The position numbers and the translations under genes were made by a program. Source: Diogma glabrata (Eukaryota > Arthropoda > Insecta > Diptera > Cylindrotomidae). Taken from it: a DNA stretch of 64,000 bases. Numbering within the stretch: the first letter of the stretch is position 1; each line of letters opens with the position of its first letter. The stretch spans positions 130,431,143 to 130,495,142 of the forward strand of contig OY856186.1 in the NCBI GenBank assembly GCA_963693315.1. The letters run 5' to 3'. Shown piece by piece: positions 1-11,575 of this stretch. The notes under the pieces were generated by a model. That model was not told where the DNA came from. It worked only from the letters and a program-made list of their open reading frames with translations, and made no database searches.

Positions 1-740
1 TTCATGTTATTATATTTATGGTTAAAATTATTTATGGTTATTTATGGTTAAAAACATTTATATTATGTACATATATATAAAAAACAAAAAACCCCTTTGA
101 AAATTGAGTGAATTTCATATAAAAAAGTATTGGGATTGAATTGGATAAAAATATTATCTTTCACTTGATGTTTTTATTTGAAATGTATTTATTTAAATTT
201 TATAAAACATTATTTTATATAATATAATTAACGCAAGAATGTTTTGAATTTTTCTTGAAACACAAGAATTAATTTAACAAAAACAATTAACCCTGCTCGT
301 TGATATCGTTCAAAAATCTTATTGGATTTTATGGATAATGTTTGGATAAATAGAAAGAGATAAATCTATCACATAAAATTATGTCAACAAATGAAATTTT
401 AAACTGAATTTGAAATAATAACTAAATTTCGCTAGTTAAAGCTCTAAGTAGGTTTAAATTTTACACAAAATCGAATAGCACAATAACACCTTTATTTAGT
501 TTTCTAGTAAAAATCAGAGTTAATAAATTTTACATTTAGGGAAGATTTCATCTTGGTCGCCCACATCTTTCCATTTTTGAAAGCAATCTTACCTTAGAGT
601 TTAATTATTAAAACCAACACTCTAAAACTATTATATTAGATATAAAACTGATTATTACAATTAATGTTTTCACTACATTTAGTTATACTTATATATTTAT
701 CATTTAAGAGATTAATTTAGTTTAAAATTCACACTGTCAC
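1..740. other. AT-rich non-coding stretch
   Basis: I see no gene, RNA or clear repeat here. The sequence is very AT-rich with scattered stop codons in all frames. Confidence 0.5.
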
Positions 741-780
741 TTATATCAAGTTTTGATAAGACGACCATTCACCATTGTCA

Positions 781-1470
<690 letters not shown>

Positions 1471-1544
1471 TTATTAACAGCAAACATACATATTAAGAAG
1501 TTTTCACCTTATGTCCAACATACTAATTTATTTGGTATTGTTAT

Positions 1545-1850
<306 letters not shown>

Positions 1851-2085
1851 TTCTTGTGTGTGTTATGGGGGTAACATGTACAAGAATCTTCTCTGTTTTC
1901 GTTCAATTAAATAAATTAAAATTAATTAAATTTATAGAAAAATTATTTCATAAAAAAAAAGCAAAAAAAATAATAAAAAATCACATTTATTTTTAATTTG
2001 TTTATAAAACAATTATTTGTGAAATTCTTTCATTTTGTGAAGTTCTTATCAAAATAAGAGTGTTTTAGTTGTTTTTTCTTGAAAT

Positions 2086-2955
2086 ATGGCTGTTTGTCCG
2101 CTATGCAATAACAAAGTGGATAGAAATTCTTTGGGATTAACAGTGAAATGTGAATCTTGCAATTCTGTGTTTCATACCAGATGTGCTAAGCTAAAACCTG
2201 AAGACGTGTTAAACATGAACAAAGATAAGGTAAACTGGAAATGCGATAAATGTACACAAAATACGTCATCAATAACAGAACCATTTACTGTTTTATCTAC
2301 TGTCTCTATTCAAAGTGATACTTGTCGTAACGGTGAATTCATTGCAACTCCAGAAAATAGTATATTAAATGAATTTACTGAAATGAAAAATGCTATAGAA
2401 AAACATTTTAAATTAATAATTAATCGTCTCGAAATTTTGGAAACATCATTAAAAAGCATTCAAAAATTAGAAGAAGAAAATAAAAAACTTCGCAATATAA
2501 TCAACACACATGATCATCAAATTGAAGAATTAAGTCGTATCACAAAGCAAAACTGCATTGAGATAACTGGTTTACCAGTTGATGAGAATGAGAACTTAAT
2601 AGAAAAAGTTATTGATGTAATTAGTAATGGTGTTGGAGTTAAAATCTCTTCGAGCGACATTGATCACTGTTATCGTAAATTTAAAAAACCTTCAGCTGTC
2701 AATAAAACTCAAAACTTGCGTGATCAAAATTTTAATAATTCTGATGTGGTTGTAGTAAAATTTTTATCACGACTTATAAAAACAACTATAATGGAAACTA
2801 AATTTTCGTCAAAAATAAAAATACATAAAAAGAGATTTGTTAGTGGAGCTAAAGATGATGAATTGATCTATTTTAACGATAGTTTGACTGCTTTTCAAAG
2901 AAAACTTTTCATGGCTGCCAGAGAAGTTAAGAAGTCGAAGAACTATAAGTACTGA
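2086..2955 (+). CDS. LINE ORF1: PHD finger, coiled coil, FP25K-like C-terminal region, interrupted by TGA
   Basis: Nucleic-acid-binding ORF1 protein, 289 residues to the first stop. Residues 4-56 form a Cys4-His-Cys3 PHD-type zinc finger (C4, C7, C22, C25, H30, C33, C53, C56). Residues about 90-150 are a charged, heptad-like coiled coil expected to mediate oligomerisation. Residues about 155-289 resemble the RNA-binding-like region found in many insect LINE ORF1s, with a C-terminal part related to the baculovirus FP-protein family. The start ATG opens the PHD finger directly. The frame stops at TGA 2953-2955 and stays open for 29 more codons to TAA 3043-3045; those codons begin W-M-R-N-G and look like the normal end of this domain. 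The stop is therefore probably a single-base lesion or, less likely, a readthrough site. ORF2 starts 72 bases after the downstream stop. Confidence 0.85.
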   Translation: MAVCPLCNNKVDRNSLGLTVKCESCNSVFHTRCAKLKPEDVLNMNKDKVNWKCDKCTQNTSSITEPFTVLSTVSIQSDTCRNGEFIATPENSILNEFTEMKNAIEKHFKLIINRLEILETSLKSIQKLEEENKKLRNIINTHDHQIEELSRITKQNCIEITGLPVDENENLIEKVIDVISNGVGVKISSSDIDHCYRKFKKPSAVNKTQNLRDQNFNNSDVVVVKFLSRLIKTTIMETKFSSKIKIHKKRFVSGAKDDELIYFNDSLTAFQRKLFMAAREVKKSKNYKY

Positions 2956-3117
2956 TGGATGAGAAATGGTGTAATTAGGATGCGTAAAGGTGAAAAACAA
3001 AATTTAATTGTGATCCGTAATTTTGATGACTTAAATAAGCTGTAACTGTTGTAAGATACTACTAAATCTATTTTATAATTTTATTTATTTTGTATAATTA
3101 ATAAACTCGGTATAAAT

Positions 3118-6072
3118 ATGTCTAATAGGCTACAAACCTCTAAAAATTTAAATTCAAATAATTCTTATAAATATTCTAACAATTTTTCATTCTATTTAGA
3201 AAACATAAGAAGTTTAAGAAGCAACTTTGACAAATTTATTGTGCAGTTAAAATCTTTTAATGAACTGCCGAACTTAATATGTTTAACGGAAATCTGGATT
3301 TTTGATCACGAAATATTAAACTATGAAATTGAGGGGTATAAATCTTTTGTGAATTGTAATTCAAATTATAGATCTGGTGGTGTAATTTTGTACGTTAAAA
3401 ATTCTCTAGAATGCTTTTCTGAAAAAATCGAAGCTACCTCTGCAGATATTTTGAGATTGGATGTTGTAATCAGTGGCAATGTATTCTCATTTTTATGCTT
3501 GTACCGTCTACAGAATCTTGTAAGTATTAATGTATTTTTGGAAGAGTTAAGTCTGATTTCTGGTAGGATAAAAACAAAAAATCTGTTTATTTTAGGTGAT
3601 ATGAATTTAAATTTGTTACAAGAATCTAATGATTTAGATAATTATTTATTCTTGATGTCATCTTATGGCTTAACATCGTTGATTAATGAACCTACTCGTT
3701 TAAACTCTTGTCTGGATCATGTTTTTTATAGAGTAAATAAAAATTTTCAATTTTCTATCACCTCAAATGTATTTAGAATAAATGTGACCGACCATGATCT
3801 AATAACTGTCGCATTAGAATTTACAGCAGATACTAAACCCCACTCAAATATGTTTAAGAAACAGAATAAAGCAAAAGTTGACACTTATAGTATTGATTTT
3901 GGCAAACTAAAACAGTCACTTACGTTTGAATTCTGGGATTCAGTGTATACACAAACCGATCCAAATGCGGCTTTTAATTCATTTTCTGAGACACTACAAG
4001 CGCATCTCACTAATTCATTATGCAGAAAAAAACGTAAAAGAACACTAAATAAGTTGAAACCGTGGATTTCCATAAACCTAGTAGTTAGAACTAAACACTC
4101 AAATTTCCTATCGCTTAAATCTAAAAAGCACCCGGAGAATAAAAAGCTGAAAGTCCTTGCTGAGAATACTGCAAAAAAATTGAAACATGATATTAAATCC
4201 ACTAAAGATGAATTTTATCTCAAACAATTTCAAAATGCAAATGGAAACACTAAAAAAGAATGGGATATTATTAATGAAATATTAAACAACAAAAAAGAAA
4301 CGATTACCGTCAATGAAATCTTGTCCAATCAGAATAAAATTTTAAGGTCTGAAGTAGATATGGCCAATTATATTAATGAGTATTTTTGTAGTATTGCGGA
4401 AAGCTTGAAACAGTCACTATCAAGTGTAGATAAATATATTTCTAATAACCTTAGAAAAGAATTGATTGGAGCTAGCTTCTCTCAAAATAGTTTTGTTTTT
4501 TGGCCTATATCAACTTCAGAGTTATATAAAACTATAAATGGATTAGAGTCCAAAAACTCATGTGGCTATGACGGTATTAGCAACAAACTGATAAAAAAAA
4601 TTAACTTATATATTGTTGACGTAATGGCGTTTATTTTTAATCTAAGTGTAAAAGTAGGAATTTTTCCAGAAAATTTGAAAAAAGCGCTTGTCATTCCTCT
4701 ATACAAAAAAGGTGATAAAAAAAAGGTGGAAAATTACAGACCTATCTCACTTCTGTCAGTGTTTTCCAAACTATTTGAAAAATGCATGAAAACTAGAATT
4801 TTAAGCTTTCTGGATAGGGCGGATTTTTTCCATAGTTCGCAATACGGATTTCGTGTAGGACGTAGTGCAGAGGATGCGTTGGTGGATTTTTGTAATAGGA
4901 TATTTGAGAGTTTAAACGACCAAAATTGTACTGCAGGACTCTTTGTCGACATTACCAAAGCTTTTGACATGGTTGTTCATGATATCCTTTTGGAGAAGTT
5001 ATATGCTGCAGGTTTTCGGGACAACATTTATAGCTGGTTTAAGTCATATCTAAGTCGTAGGGCTCAACAAGTAAAAATTAATGATACTCTCAGCGATCCA
5101 AAATATGTCAATGTTGGTGTTCCACAAGGGTCTGTACTGGGCCCAATTTTATTTTTAATTTACCTAAACTCTATTTTCGAGCAAAAATTTAATGGCAAAA
5201 TATCAGCCTTTGCAGATGATATGGGATTTAGTTTTTTTCATAAAAATATTTTTTCACTTGCTGAACAAATAAATACGGATTTGATTCTTTTACATCAATG
5301 GTTCCTAGTTCATTCTATGGTTTTAAGTAACAAAACCAAACTGATGTATTTTAGCTTAACTGATAACAATCTACAAAACTTACTAGTTAGAAGCCACTCG
5401 CCATCGTGTGCTGGTAACAACTGTACAAATGATTGCTTTGTTATTGAAAATGTCAAATCATTTAAATATCTGGGCCTTACTCTGGACAATCGTCTGAACT
5501 GGAAACCACATGTCGATTATCTTAAGAAATATTTCTTAATGCTAAACAGTAAATTCTATCTCTTAAAATCTTTGTGTCCAGCGTCCATATTAAAAAATAT
5601 ATACTACGGATTATTCAACTCAAAATTAGGATATGGTCTTTGTTGTTTTGGTGGTACTTATGTAAATACGTTAAAACCATTATTGATAGCTCAAAAACAT
5701 GTAATTAGGATTATTTTTAATAGGAAGAGAATGTCCCACACTTGGCCTATATTCTGTTCAAATCGTATTTTGCCACTACGACATTTATATGTGTACAAGA
5801 TTCTGAAGGCGTTTTACAACATGAGCGGTAATCGTATGATAAGGTATCATACAATATCAAAACGAATACTTCGTTCCCAAAATTTAGTTATGCTACCGCG
5901 ATTTAGAACAACGCACTCTAGAATTTACTTCTTGGTTACTGCTCCCAACATTTTCAACAAGTTACCTATATTTCGTGATCAATCTCCTACTCTGTCGATT
6001 TTCTTAACATGCTTAAAAGCATGGCTTTTTAAAGTTACGGATATTGAGGAATTGTTTAAATTTATTATTTAA
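3118..6072 (+). CDS. LINE ORF2: AP-type endonuclease and reverse transcriptase, intact
   Basis: A 984-residue pol protein that nicks target DNA and copies LINE RNA by target-primed reverse transcription. The N-terminal endonuclease/exonuclease/phosphatase fold (residues about 20-235) shows N29 (ENIRSL), catalytic E58 (LTEIW), RSGGVILYV, LGDMN, LDHVF and TDHDLI, so the expected acidic and histidine residues are present. The RT (about 520-770) shows NYRPISLLS, the motif A aspartate D611 (FVDITKAFD), GVPQGSVLGPILF and the FADD box at 698-701. A thumb and C-terminal region follow (FKYLGLTLDN). There is no in-frame stop or frameshift, and the length is typical of the CR1/Jockey group. The start is the first ATG after the 72-base inter-ORF gap. 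An antisense open frame over 3885-4202 is a shadow. Confidence 0.95.
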   Translation: MSNRLQTSKNLNSNNSYKYSNNFSFYLENIRSLRSNFDKFIVQLKSFNELPNLICLTEIWIFDHEILNYEIEGYKSFVNCNSNYRSGGVILYVKNSLECFSEKIEATSADILRLDVVISGNVFSFLCLYRLQNLVSINVFLEELSLISGRIKTKNLFILGDMNLNLLQESNDLDNYLFLMSSYGLTSLINEPTRLNSCLDHVFYRVNKNFQFSITSNVFRINVTDHDLITVALEFTADTKPHSNMFKKQNKAKVDTYSIDFGKLKQSLTFEFWDSVYTQTDPNAAFNSFSETLQAHLTNSLCRKKRKRTLNKLKPWISINLVVRTKHSNFLSLKSKKHPENKKLKVLAENTAKKLKHDIKSTKDEFYLKQFQNANGNTKKEWDIINEILNNKKETITVNEILSNQNKILRSEVDMANYINEYFCSIAESLKQSLSSVDKYISNNLRKELIGASFSQNSFVFWPISTSELYKTINGLESKNSCGYDGISNKLIKKINLYIVDVMAFIFNLSVKVGIFPENLKKALVIPLYKKGDKKKVENYRPISLLSVFSKLFEKCMKTRILSFLDRADFFHSSQYGFRVGRSAEDALVDFCNRIFESLNDQNCTAGLFVDITKAFDMVVHDILLEKLYAAGFRDNIYSWFKSYLSRRAQQVKINDTLSDPKYVNVGVPQGSVLGPILFLIYLNSIFEQKFNGKISAFADDMGFSFFHKNIFSLAEQINTDLILLHQWFLVHSMVLSNKTKLMYFSLTDNNLQNLLVRSHSPSCAGNNCTNDCFVIENVKSFKYLGLTLDNRLNWKPHVDYLKKYFLMLNSKFYLLKSLCPASILKNIYYGLFNSKLGYGLCCFGGTYVNTLKPLLIAQKHVIRIIFNRKRMSHTWPIFCSNRILPLRHLYVYKILKAFYNMSGNRMIRYHTISKRILRSQNLVMLPRFRTTHSRIYFLVTAPNIFNKLPIFRDQSPTLSIFLTCLKAWLFKVTDIEELFKFII

Positions 6073-6564
6073 TATCATTTTTTGCATATACATATAAATA
6101 TATTAAATTGAATTTTTGTGAATTTATTTCTATCATAACCCCCACGTCACATTTTTATTTAGCATTGAAAGAAGGATTTTTTTTTAATATCTTCATAGAT
6201 ATAACTAAAATTTCTTCTTTTTTTTTTTTTTTTGAAGGGGTGCATAGGACTAGTAGCTCTGCTGCTAAAATGCATTCCTAAAAATTTTTTCGTAGAAGGA
6301 ATAAAAAATAAATATAAAATAATAATAAATAGTAATAATAATAATAATATCGGCCAATGGCCTTTTTTGTAATCTTTTTATGAATGAATTAATAAATAAT
6401 AATAATAATAAAATAATAATAATATATACATACATATATATACATACACATACACACATACACATACATATACATACACACATACATACATACATGCATA
6501 CATACACACATACATACACATATATACATATATTGATAATTCATATAAATATGTTATATATATT
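6073..6564 (+). repeat. LINE 3' UTR tail and CATA microsatellite
   Basis: AT-rich 3' UTR with a poly-T stretch near 6220, a short GGCCAATGGCC palindrome near 6353 and (AAT)n/(AATA)n units to about 6425, the sort of tail seen at CR1/L2-like 3' ends. A TACA/CACATA microsatellite follows to about 6545. Confidence 0.75.
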
Positions 6565-7377
6565 TTGATAATTCAAATATGGAATATATGTATAAAATTT
6601 AAAACAATGTCAAACAAGGTGATGGTTTCAATCTACAGAAAGCCAACACACACGAATCGTCTTATTACTAGTGATTCATTTTGCTCGATACAACATAAAC
6701 ATGCTGCCTTCCACTCGATGGTTAATAGAATGGTTCAGTTGCCGCTATCGTTAGCTGATTACCACAAAGAATTTATGTACTTGAAAGAACTGGCGGTCAT
6801 TAATGGATATCCAACCAATTTAATTCAAAATTTAATTAAAAAACACTCGAGAAAATTAACTTTAGACAATCTCACCACACTTTTCCAACAGAATAAAATG
6901 AACAAATGTGATATGAAACGCGTTAGTTTTACTTTTGCCGGTGAAATTTCAAAAAGATTGAAACCAGTATTCAAAAAACATAAAATGGAAATTGTGCACA
7001 ATAACAGATTCAAACTTCGCAATTTATTCAGAAGTACAAAGGACAAAGTTGAAGATGGAGAAAAGTCCGGAATTTATGAGATGTGTTGTGGCAATTGCAA
7101 TCTCAAGTATATCGGTCAAACAAAACGTAACATAAACACCCGATACAAAGAACACATCAGCCACATAAAGTTTAATCGACCCACCAAATCCGCGATAGCC
7201 CGACATGTCATAGAAGAAGGCCATGATAATATACCTTCACAGGCAACTTTAGTAAAGTGTGTTCAAAATCCTGCACTTTTGGATGCTTTTGAAAGTTTTT
7301 ATATTACAAAAAATATAAATAACCTTATGAACAACGAAACTGGACCCATCGAATCACATCTATTCGATATTGTTTAG
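6565..7377 (+). pseudogene. Penelope-like protein, C-terminal fragment with GIY-YIG endonuclease
   Basis: Open 270-residue frame. It starts inside what would be the end of the PLE reverse transcriptase (SIYRKPTHTNR at residues about 23-33, a conserved post-palm motif) and continues through a linker into a GIY-YIG nuclease: GIY at 169-171, a CC..NC cysteine cluster, YIG at 182-184, the Arg of NTRYKEH and a downstream His-rich segment (ARHVIEEGHD). In complete PLEs this nuclease makes the cut used for insertion. The palm motifs (FD.S, MGSPL, YVDD) are absent because the copy is truncated, so it cannot self-mobilise although the endonuclease half looks intact. The annotated ATG is simply the first in the frame and is not a native start. 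Confidence 0.85.
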
Positions 7378-7600
7378 AAAAAACAGCTGATTTATATATA
7401 TATTTTATTTCTCTTTTAAATTACCTTGACCATTAATTGATTTTTAATTTGTACTTATGTAACTGATTTTTATTTTTATTTATCAACTCTTAAACCTGTG
7501 TTGTAATTGTATATCTGTATGTTATTTAATATTTATTTACTCATCTATTTACTTATATAGAATTTATATACAACAATAAAGAATTTTCTTCGCGCAATTA

Positions 7601-7650
7601 GTGCAAGCTGATGATGTTATGAGACTATAACGAAATGCATTCGAATAAAA
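7601..7650 (+). ncRNA. Hammerhead-ribozyme-like motif in PLE-1 3' region
   Basis: CTGATGA (7608-7614), one extra T, a perfect 5-bp stem GTTAT/ATAAC (7616-7620 / 7627-7631) with a 6-nt loop, GAAA (7632-7635), then the self-complementary ATGCAT and T. This is the order of a type I hammerhead: CUGANGA, helix II, GAAA, helix III, cleavage site. Minimal hammerheads with very short palindromic helix III are established in PLE terminal repeats. Helix I is weak here (only the first pair is convincing) and there is an extra nucleotide between A9 and helix II, so activity is uncertain. Confidence 0.6.
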
Positions 7651-7699
7651 TAAATTAATTTTGAAATCTATAATCGGTGGCGTTTTAATTATAAAACTT

Positions 7700-8470
7700 T
7701 ATTAAAAGTTTAAATAATAGTGAAAATTGATTTCAAAGCATTGTTCTAAATTTTATAATTGATATGTATAAAATTTGTTTGAACGATATCTTTAATACTT
7801 TAGACGTATTTTTAGACTTCCTTTCATTTATTCCAAATTACATAAAATTGATAGAAATACGAAAGATGTTTTAAGAAAGTTGTATATAAACATTAAAAAC
7901 TAGTTTCAATGTTTATATATACCTTTTGTATTATATTCTGTAGCTGTAAATCAAAGAAAGTTAATTAATTCGAAGTTCTATTTTCATTAAATTTATTAAA
8001 ACTAAATTAAATTAATGCCAAATCTCAGCTAATCTCATATATATATATATGAAAATTCAATTATTTCGAATAGCGAACCTAAGATATCAAACCTTAAGTT
8101 TTTTTTAAGAAACAAAAATGTTATCAATGTTTTTTTAGAATAATATTTCACACGCCATGACACCTTTTCAAGTTGACGAAATTTGTATCTTTATTTCTAA
8201 TAAATCTGCATTTTCATTAATTATATTATGAAATTTAAACTAAAATACTCCATTTTATTTACATTCATTTATTCCTGGTAATGGCATTTTGATAAATTTT
8301 TTTATTTTCTCTAAATCAACAAACAAAATTTTTTTTTTTTTAATCAAAACAAGAAACACGAGATTCCAATTAGAAATGTTTATGTATATTCTCGAAATAC
8401 TACAACAAAATTGACATTTGTTTTTTTTTAATGTAAGAGTGTCCTCTTACATAATTATACCCAACTATAG
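7700..8470. other. AT-rich non-coding stretch
   Basis: No gene or recognisable element seen. There is a short TA run at 8037-8050. Confidence 0.5.
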
Positions 8471-8474
8471 GTGC

Positions 8475-8559
8475 GTTCGATTTGACTGAAACAACCGAAA
8501 AAACAACAACAATTGCATTTAATTTTTCAGTTGCTTCAGTTGTTTCAGTCAAATCGAAC
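8475..8559. mobile_element. Small hairpin MITE
   Basis: Two 21-bp perfect inverted arms (8475-8495 and 8539-8559; arm begins GTTCGATTTGACTG) around a 43-bp AT-rich middle. This is a foldback or MITE-type structure. No superfamily can be assigned, and no clear target duplication was identified. Confidence 0.7.
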
Positions 8560-10380
8560 ACGGCTTATATACCACGACTTGTTGATTAGATCGTTTCCTA
8601 ATTTAACACTACAAAAATCAGATAAATTCTATAACCTTTTTTAAAAATGTTAATAATTTTCATCGACTAAAATCACTACGGTTTAATTTCATTTTAATTT
8701 TAAATGAAAAAAAGTAATAAAAATAATAAAAATAAACAACGACACAACAATGTTGTATCGAATTGAAAACCATAAATTACGAGAATTTCAAGAGAAAAAA
8801 AATTATTTTCCTGATTTTTTCAATCTTTAAATTAGAAAAATTAAATTATTTTTAAAATACCACCATTATTATATATTATTATATATCATATATTATATAT
8901 TATTGAAGCACTTGGTTTGAAACACATTTTAGATAACTTTTATTAAGTAATAAGACACTTTAAATATGGTAAATTATTAAAGTAAAAAAATATATATATA
9001 TATTTATCACGACGGAGAGTTTTATCCACGTCCATCTTCTTTAAATGCGCTCGGCAAACTCCTCAGGTGGCTTCAATTCGCAGAGGTTTAAAAAAAGCGT
9101 TCATCAACACTTTAGAGTATTTGTGGGACTAAGGTCTTAAGAGGTACTTATGTGTTGTTGTGACATATATTCTAAGCCCAATAACACTTTTTATTTAAAA
9201 AAAAAACTAGTCATGTGAGATATCATATGAAACAGCTCTTAATTTAAGAAACATTGCAAATTTTATTGAAATTATTGTCAAAAAAGTGTATCAAAAAGTT
9301 GGTCCCCTCTAGGGTTTCGTTCGAGCTTAATTGACAGAAAAATTACAACAAAAAAATTGCCTAAAATTACTACCATTATCCATGCCCGTAATTTTAAATT
9401 TTTATTACATTCTTCCAGTCTGACATATTATATATTTGAACAAAATTATTACTAAAAAAACCTGACATCAGTTCAAAGTATTTCAAAATACAAACAACTT
9501 AAACACGTTAAATGTCCACATTACAAGCAAAAACACTTACAATTTGTGTTATTTAATTTCAAATTCCATTGGATTTTTGAATTGGAAAATTCTCGTATAA
9601 TAAATTAAATTTTCCACCATATTCAATTTATATCTTAAATAAAAGAACATTTTAATTCATTTTCGAGAGAAGACAAAAAACTGATATCAAAAGAAAAAAA
9701 ATTAAATAAATATTTTAAGAATTTTTTTCTACAATCAAATTTAATACATTTTATGAGTCGAGAAACGACGTAAAAAAATGAATAAAAAACTCCAAAAACC
9801 TTTATCAATGTAGAATCAATTCAATTGAGTGTATAATAATATCTCAAAGGACAAATTTTTATCCGTTTTTTTTGCTGAAAGTTAGTTCGTGGATAAAATC
9901 ATATCTTTTTATAATATTTTACTATTACAGAATTAAAAAGAGAAGAAACAGCGACAAGAAACCGTTTGGTAAGATATAAAATTTCACATTCTTTTTTTGT
10001 TCTTTAATAGTAGCAAAAACTCATCGTTTTATTTTAAATTTGATTAAATTTCAAAGTTGAATTATCTTACAATAATTTTCATGTTTTTCTTGAACGTTTT
10101 CTAAAATTATGAAACATTGTTTAATGCTTTATGTTCGATAGAACAACAGATTTATTAACTTTGTTTCTTAAAAAATGAAATGGAACGTAGGGGAAACATT
10201 TTTATCCACGACTGCTAAAGAATAAATACTTTCCATGTGTATGTCTTCCATTGTAATTTTATATATTCTCTAACTTGTGTATAGAATGTGACGCAATCGC
10301 TACATTCTACTATAGTTCTATATAGTTTATTTGTTGGTATAGTATTATCAAAAGGTTAAAACGAGAACAATACTTATATT
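8560..10380. other. Non-coding stretch with degenerate repeats
   Basis: No coding sequence seen. It contains a fragment of the 285-bp array family (9205-9345, listed separately) and three copies of a TTTTATCCACG motif (9020-9030 direct, 9888-9898 inverted, 10200-10210 direct) that may be remnants of inverted-repeat termini. Confidence 0.45.
9205..9345 (+). repeat. Diverged fragment of the 285-bp composite repeat family
   Basis: The run GTGAGATATCATATGAAACAG, ATTTAAGAAACATTGCAA, TTATTGTCAAAAAAGTG and TTGACAGAAAAATT occurs in the same order as in the units at 38.1-41.9 kb. It is a single, shortened unit. Confidence 0.7.
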
Positions 10381-10769
10381 AAAAAATCCCAGCGGCAGGT
10401 ATATCCGCTAGAAATAGGTAGATTTCGGGGTCAGACAGTTTTGAGTCCAAATAAAATTAGATAAGTCAGATTAGTTTAAATAAAAAATTTAAGTAGAAAC
10501 AGAATAATTCAAAAAAATTATCGAACCAAATTAAATACATTATCCGAACTAACTTCATCAATACAATTTCAGAACAGTTTTATTTAAGTTGGTTTAAACT
10601 ACTTTTAATAACATATTAAATCCACCAAAGATCAAATGAACTACGTCATAACTACAATTATACCATCACACATAATTTGTTATCAAACATTATCAAACAT
10701 TAAATAATTATTAAATTTGTTGATTTAATAAAAATTTTTTTATTTTTCTAACAACTTTTATAAAATATA

Positions 10770-10815
10770 AAAATCAGACCGGTTTCAGATATATATATCT
10801 ATCATCAGTGAAATT
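10770..10815 (-). ncRNA. Hammerhead-ribozyme-like motif, PLE-2 minus arm
   Basis: On the minus strand: CTGATGA (10808-10802), an extra T, a 6-bp AGATAT/ATATCT helix II, GAAA, the palindromic ACCGGT and C (ending at 10777). Sequences either side of this core are complementary over a long AT-rich helix I with a small internal loop. All core positions expected of a type I hammerhead are present apart from the one inserted nucleotide. Confidence 0.68.
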
Positions 10816-10962
10816 TTTTATATTTATGACAATATTATTTGAAAATTTGTTTGTTTCAAAAAATATGCATACTAAATTAAACATAAAAAGTTTTTTAAAA
10901 ATAAAAATTGAAAAGATTAAAATTGTAAAATATGATAAGAACAAAAACAATAAAGAAAAATA

Positions 10963-11575
10963 TTAATTTGTAATTAAATTGTACAAAATATTGGAACAAA
11001 ATGATAGTTGCTCATTCAAAATTAAAAATGGTGACTTCTTAGTAGCTTTATATATTTCAAACTCTTCCATTGAATCCATGAGAGGACCTTTGTTACAAAA
11101 ATGTAAAACTTCAAAATTATTTTCAAAACTTGTATATGAATGATTTTCATCGACTAGGCGTTGAGCAAAAATAGATTTTATATTTTGAATGTTTTTTCGT
11201 TTAGGTAAAAGTTCTAAAAATCTGGTGATGAATTTTCTACCTGTTTGGCCAATATAAAATTTATCACAGGAATCACAATTTATTTGATAAATGCCAGTGC
11301 ATTCTTCTAGTTTAGGTTTTTCTTTGAATTTGAAGTTTTTATATAGACTGTTTATTGTTTTGAAAGAAATTTTAAATTTATATTTTTTAAATTAATTAAC
11401 AATTATGTTGGGTAGTAAATTAGTGTAATTTATAGAAATATATTTTACATCTGTATTAGTATTCAATCTGTTTATAGAACTATTGTTATTTATTCTTTTT
11501 GAATTTCGACCTAATATTTTATCAATAATATTTGGGTTGTATCCGTTATTAATAGCAATAAATTTGATTGTGTTT
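10963..11575 (-). pseudogene. PLE-2 minus arm: C-terminal GIY-YIG fragment
   Basis: Covers the conserved post-RT segment (NTIKFIAINNGYNP) and the GIY-YIG nuclease to the end of the protein. Compared with the plus arm it has a private TAA just after LLPNIIVN (near 11394, CAA in the plus arm), but it keeps the frame where the plus arm has a one-base insertion, and has TTA where the plus arm has a stop after FLEH/FLEL. The two arms therefore carry different, post-insertion lesions. Confidence 0.8.

Larger units (their letters stand above)
6565..7700 (+). mobile_element. 5'-truncated Penelope-like element (PLE-1)
   Basis: Only the end of the RT region, the GIY-YIG endonuclease and the 3' terminal region remain. 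The element begins just after the microsatellite and loses its RT core by 5' truncation, the usual fate of PLE copies. The 3' region holds a hammerhead-like motif at 7608-7641. The 3' boundary is not certain; it may lie anywhere between about 7650 and 7720. Confidence 0.85.
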
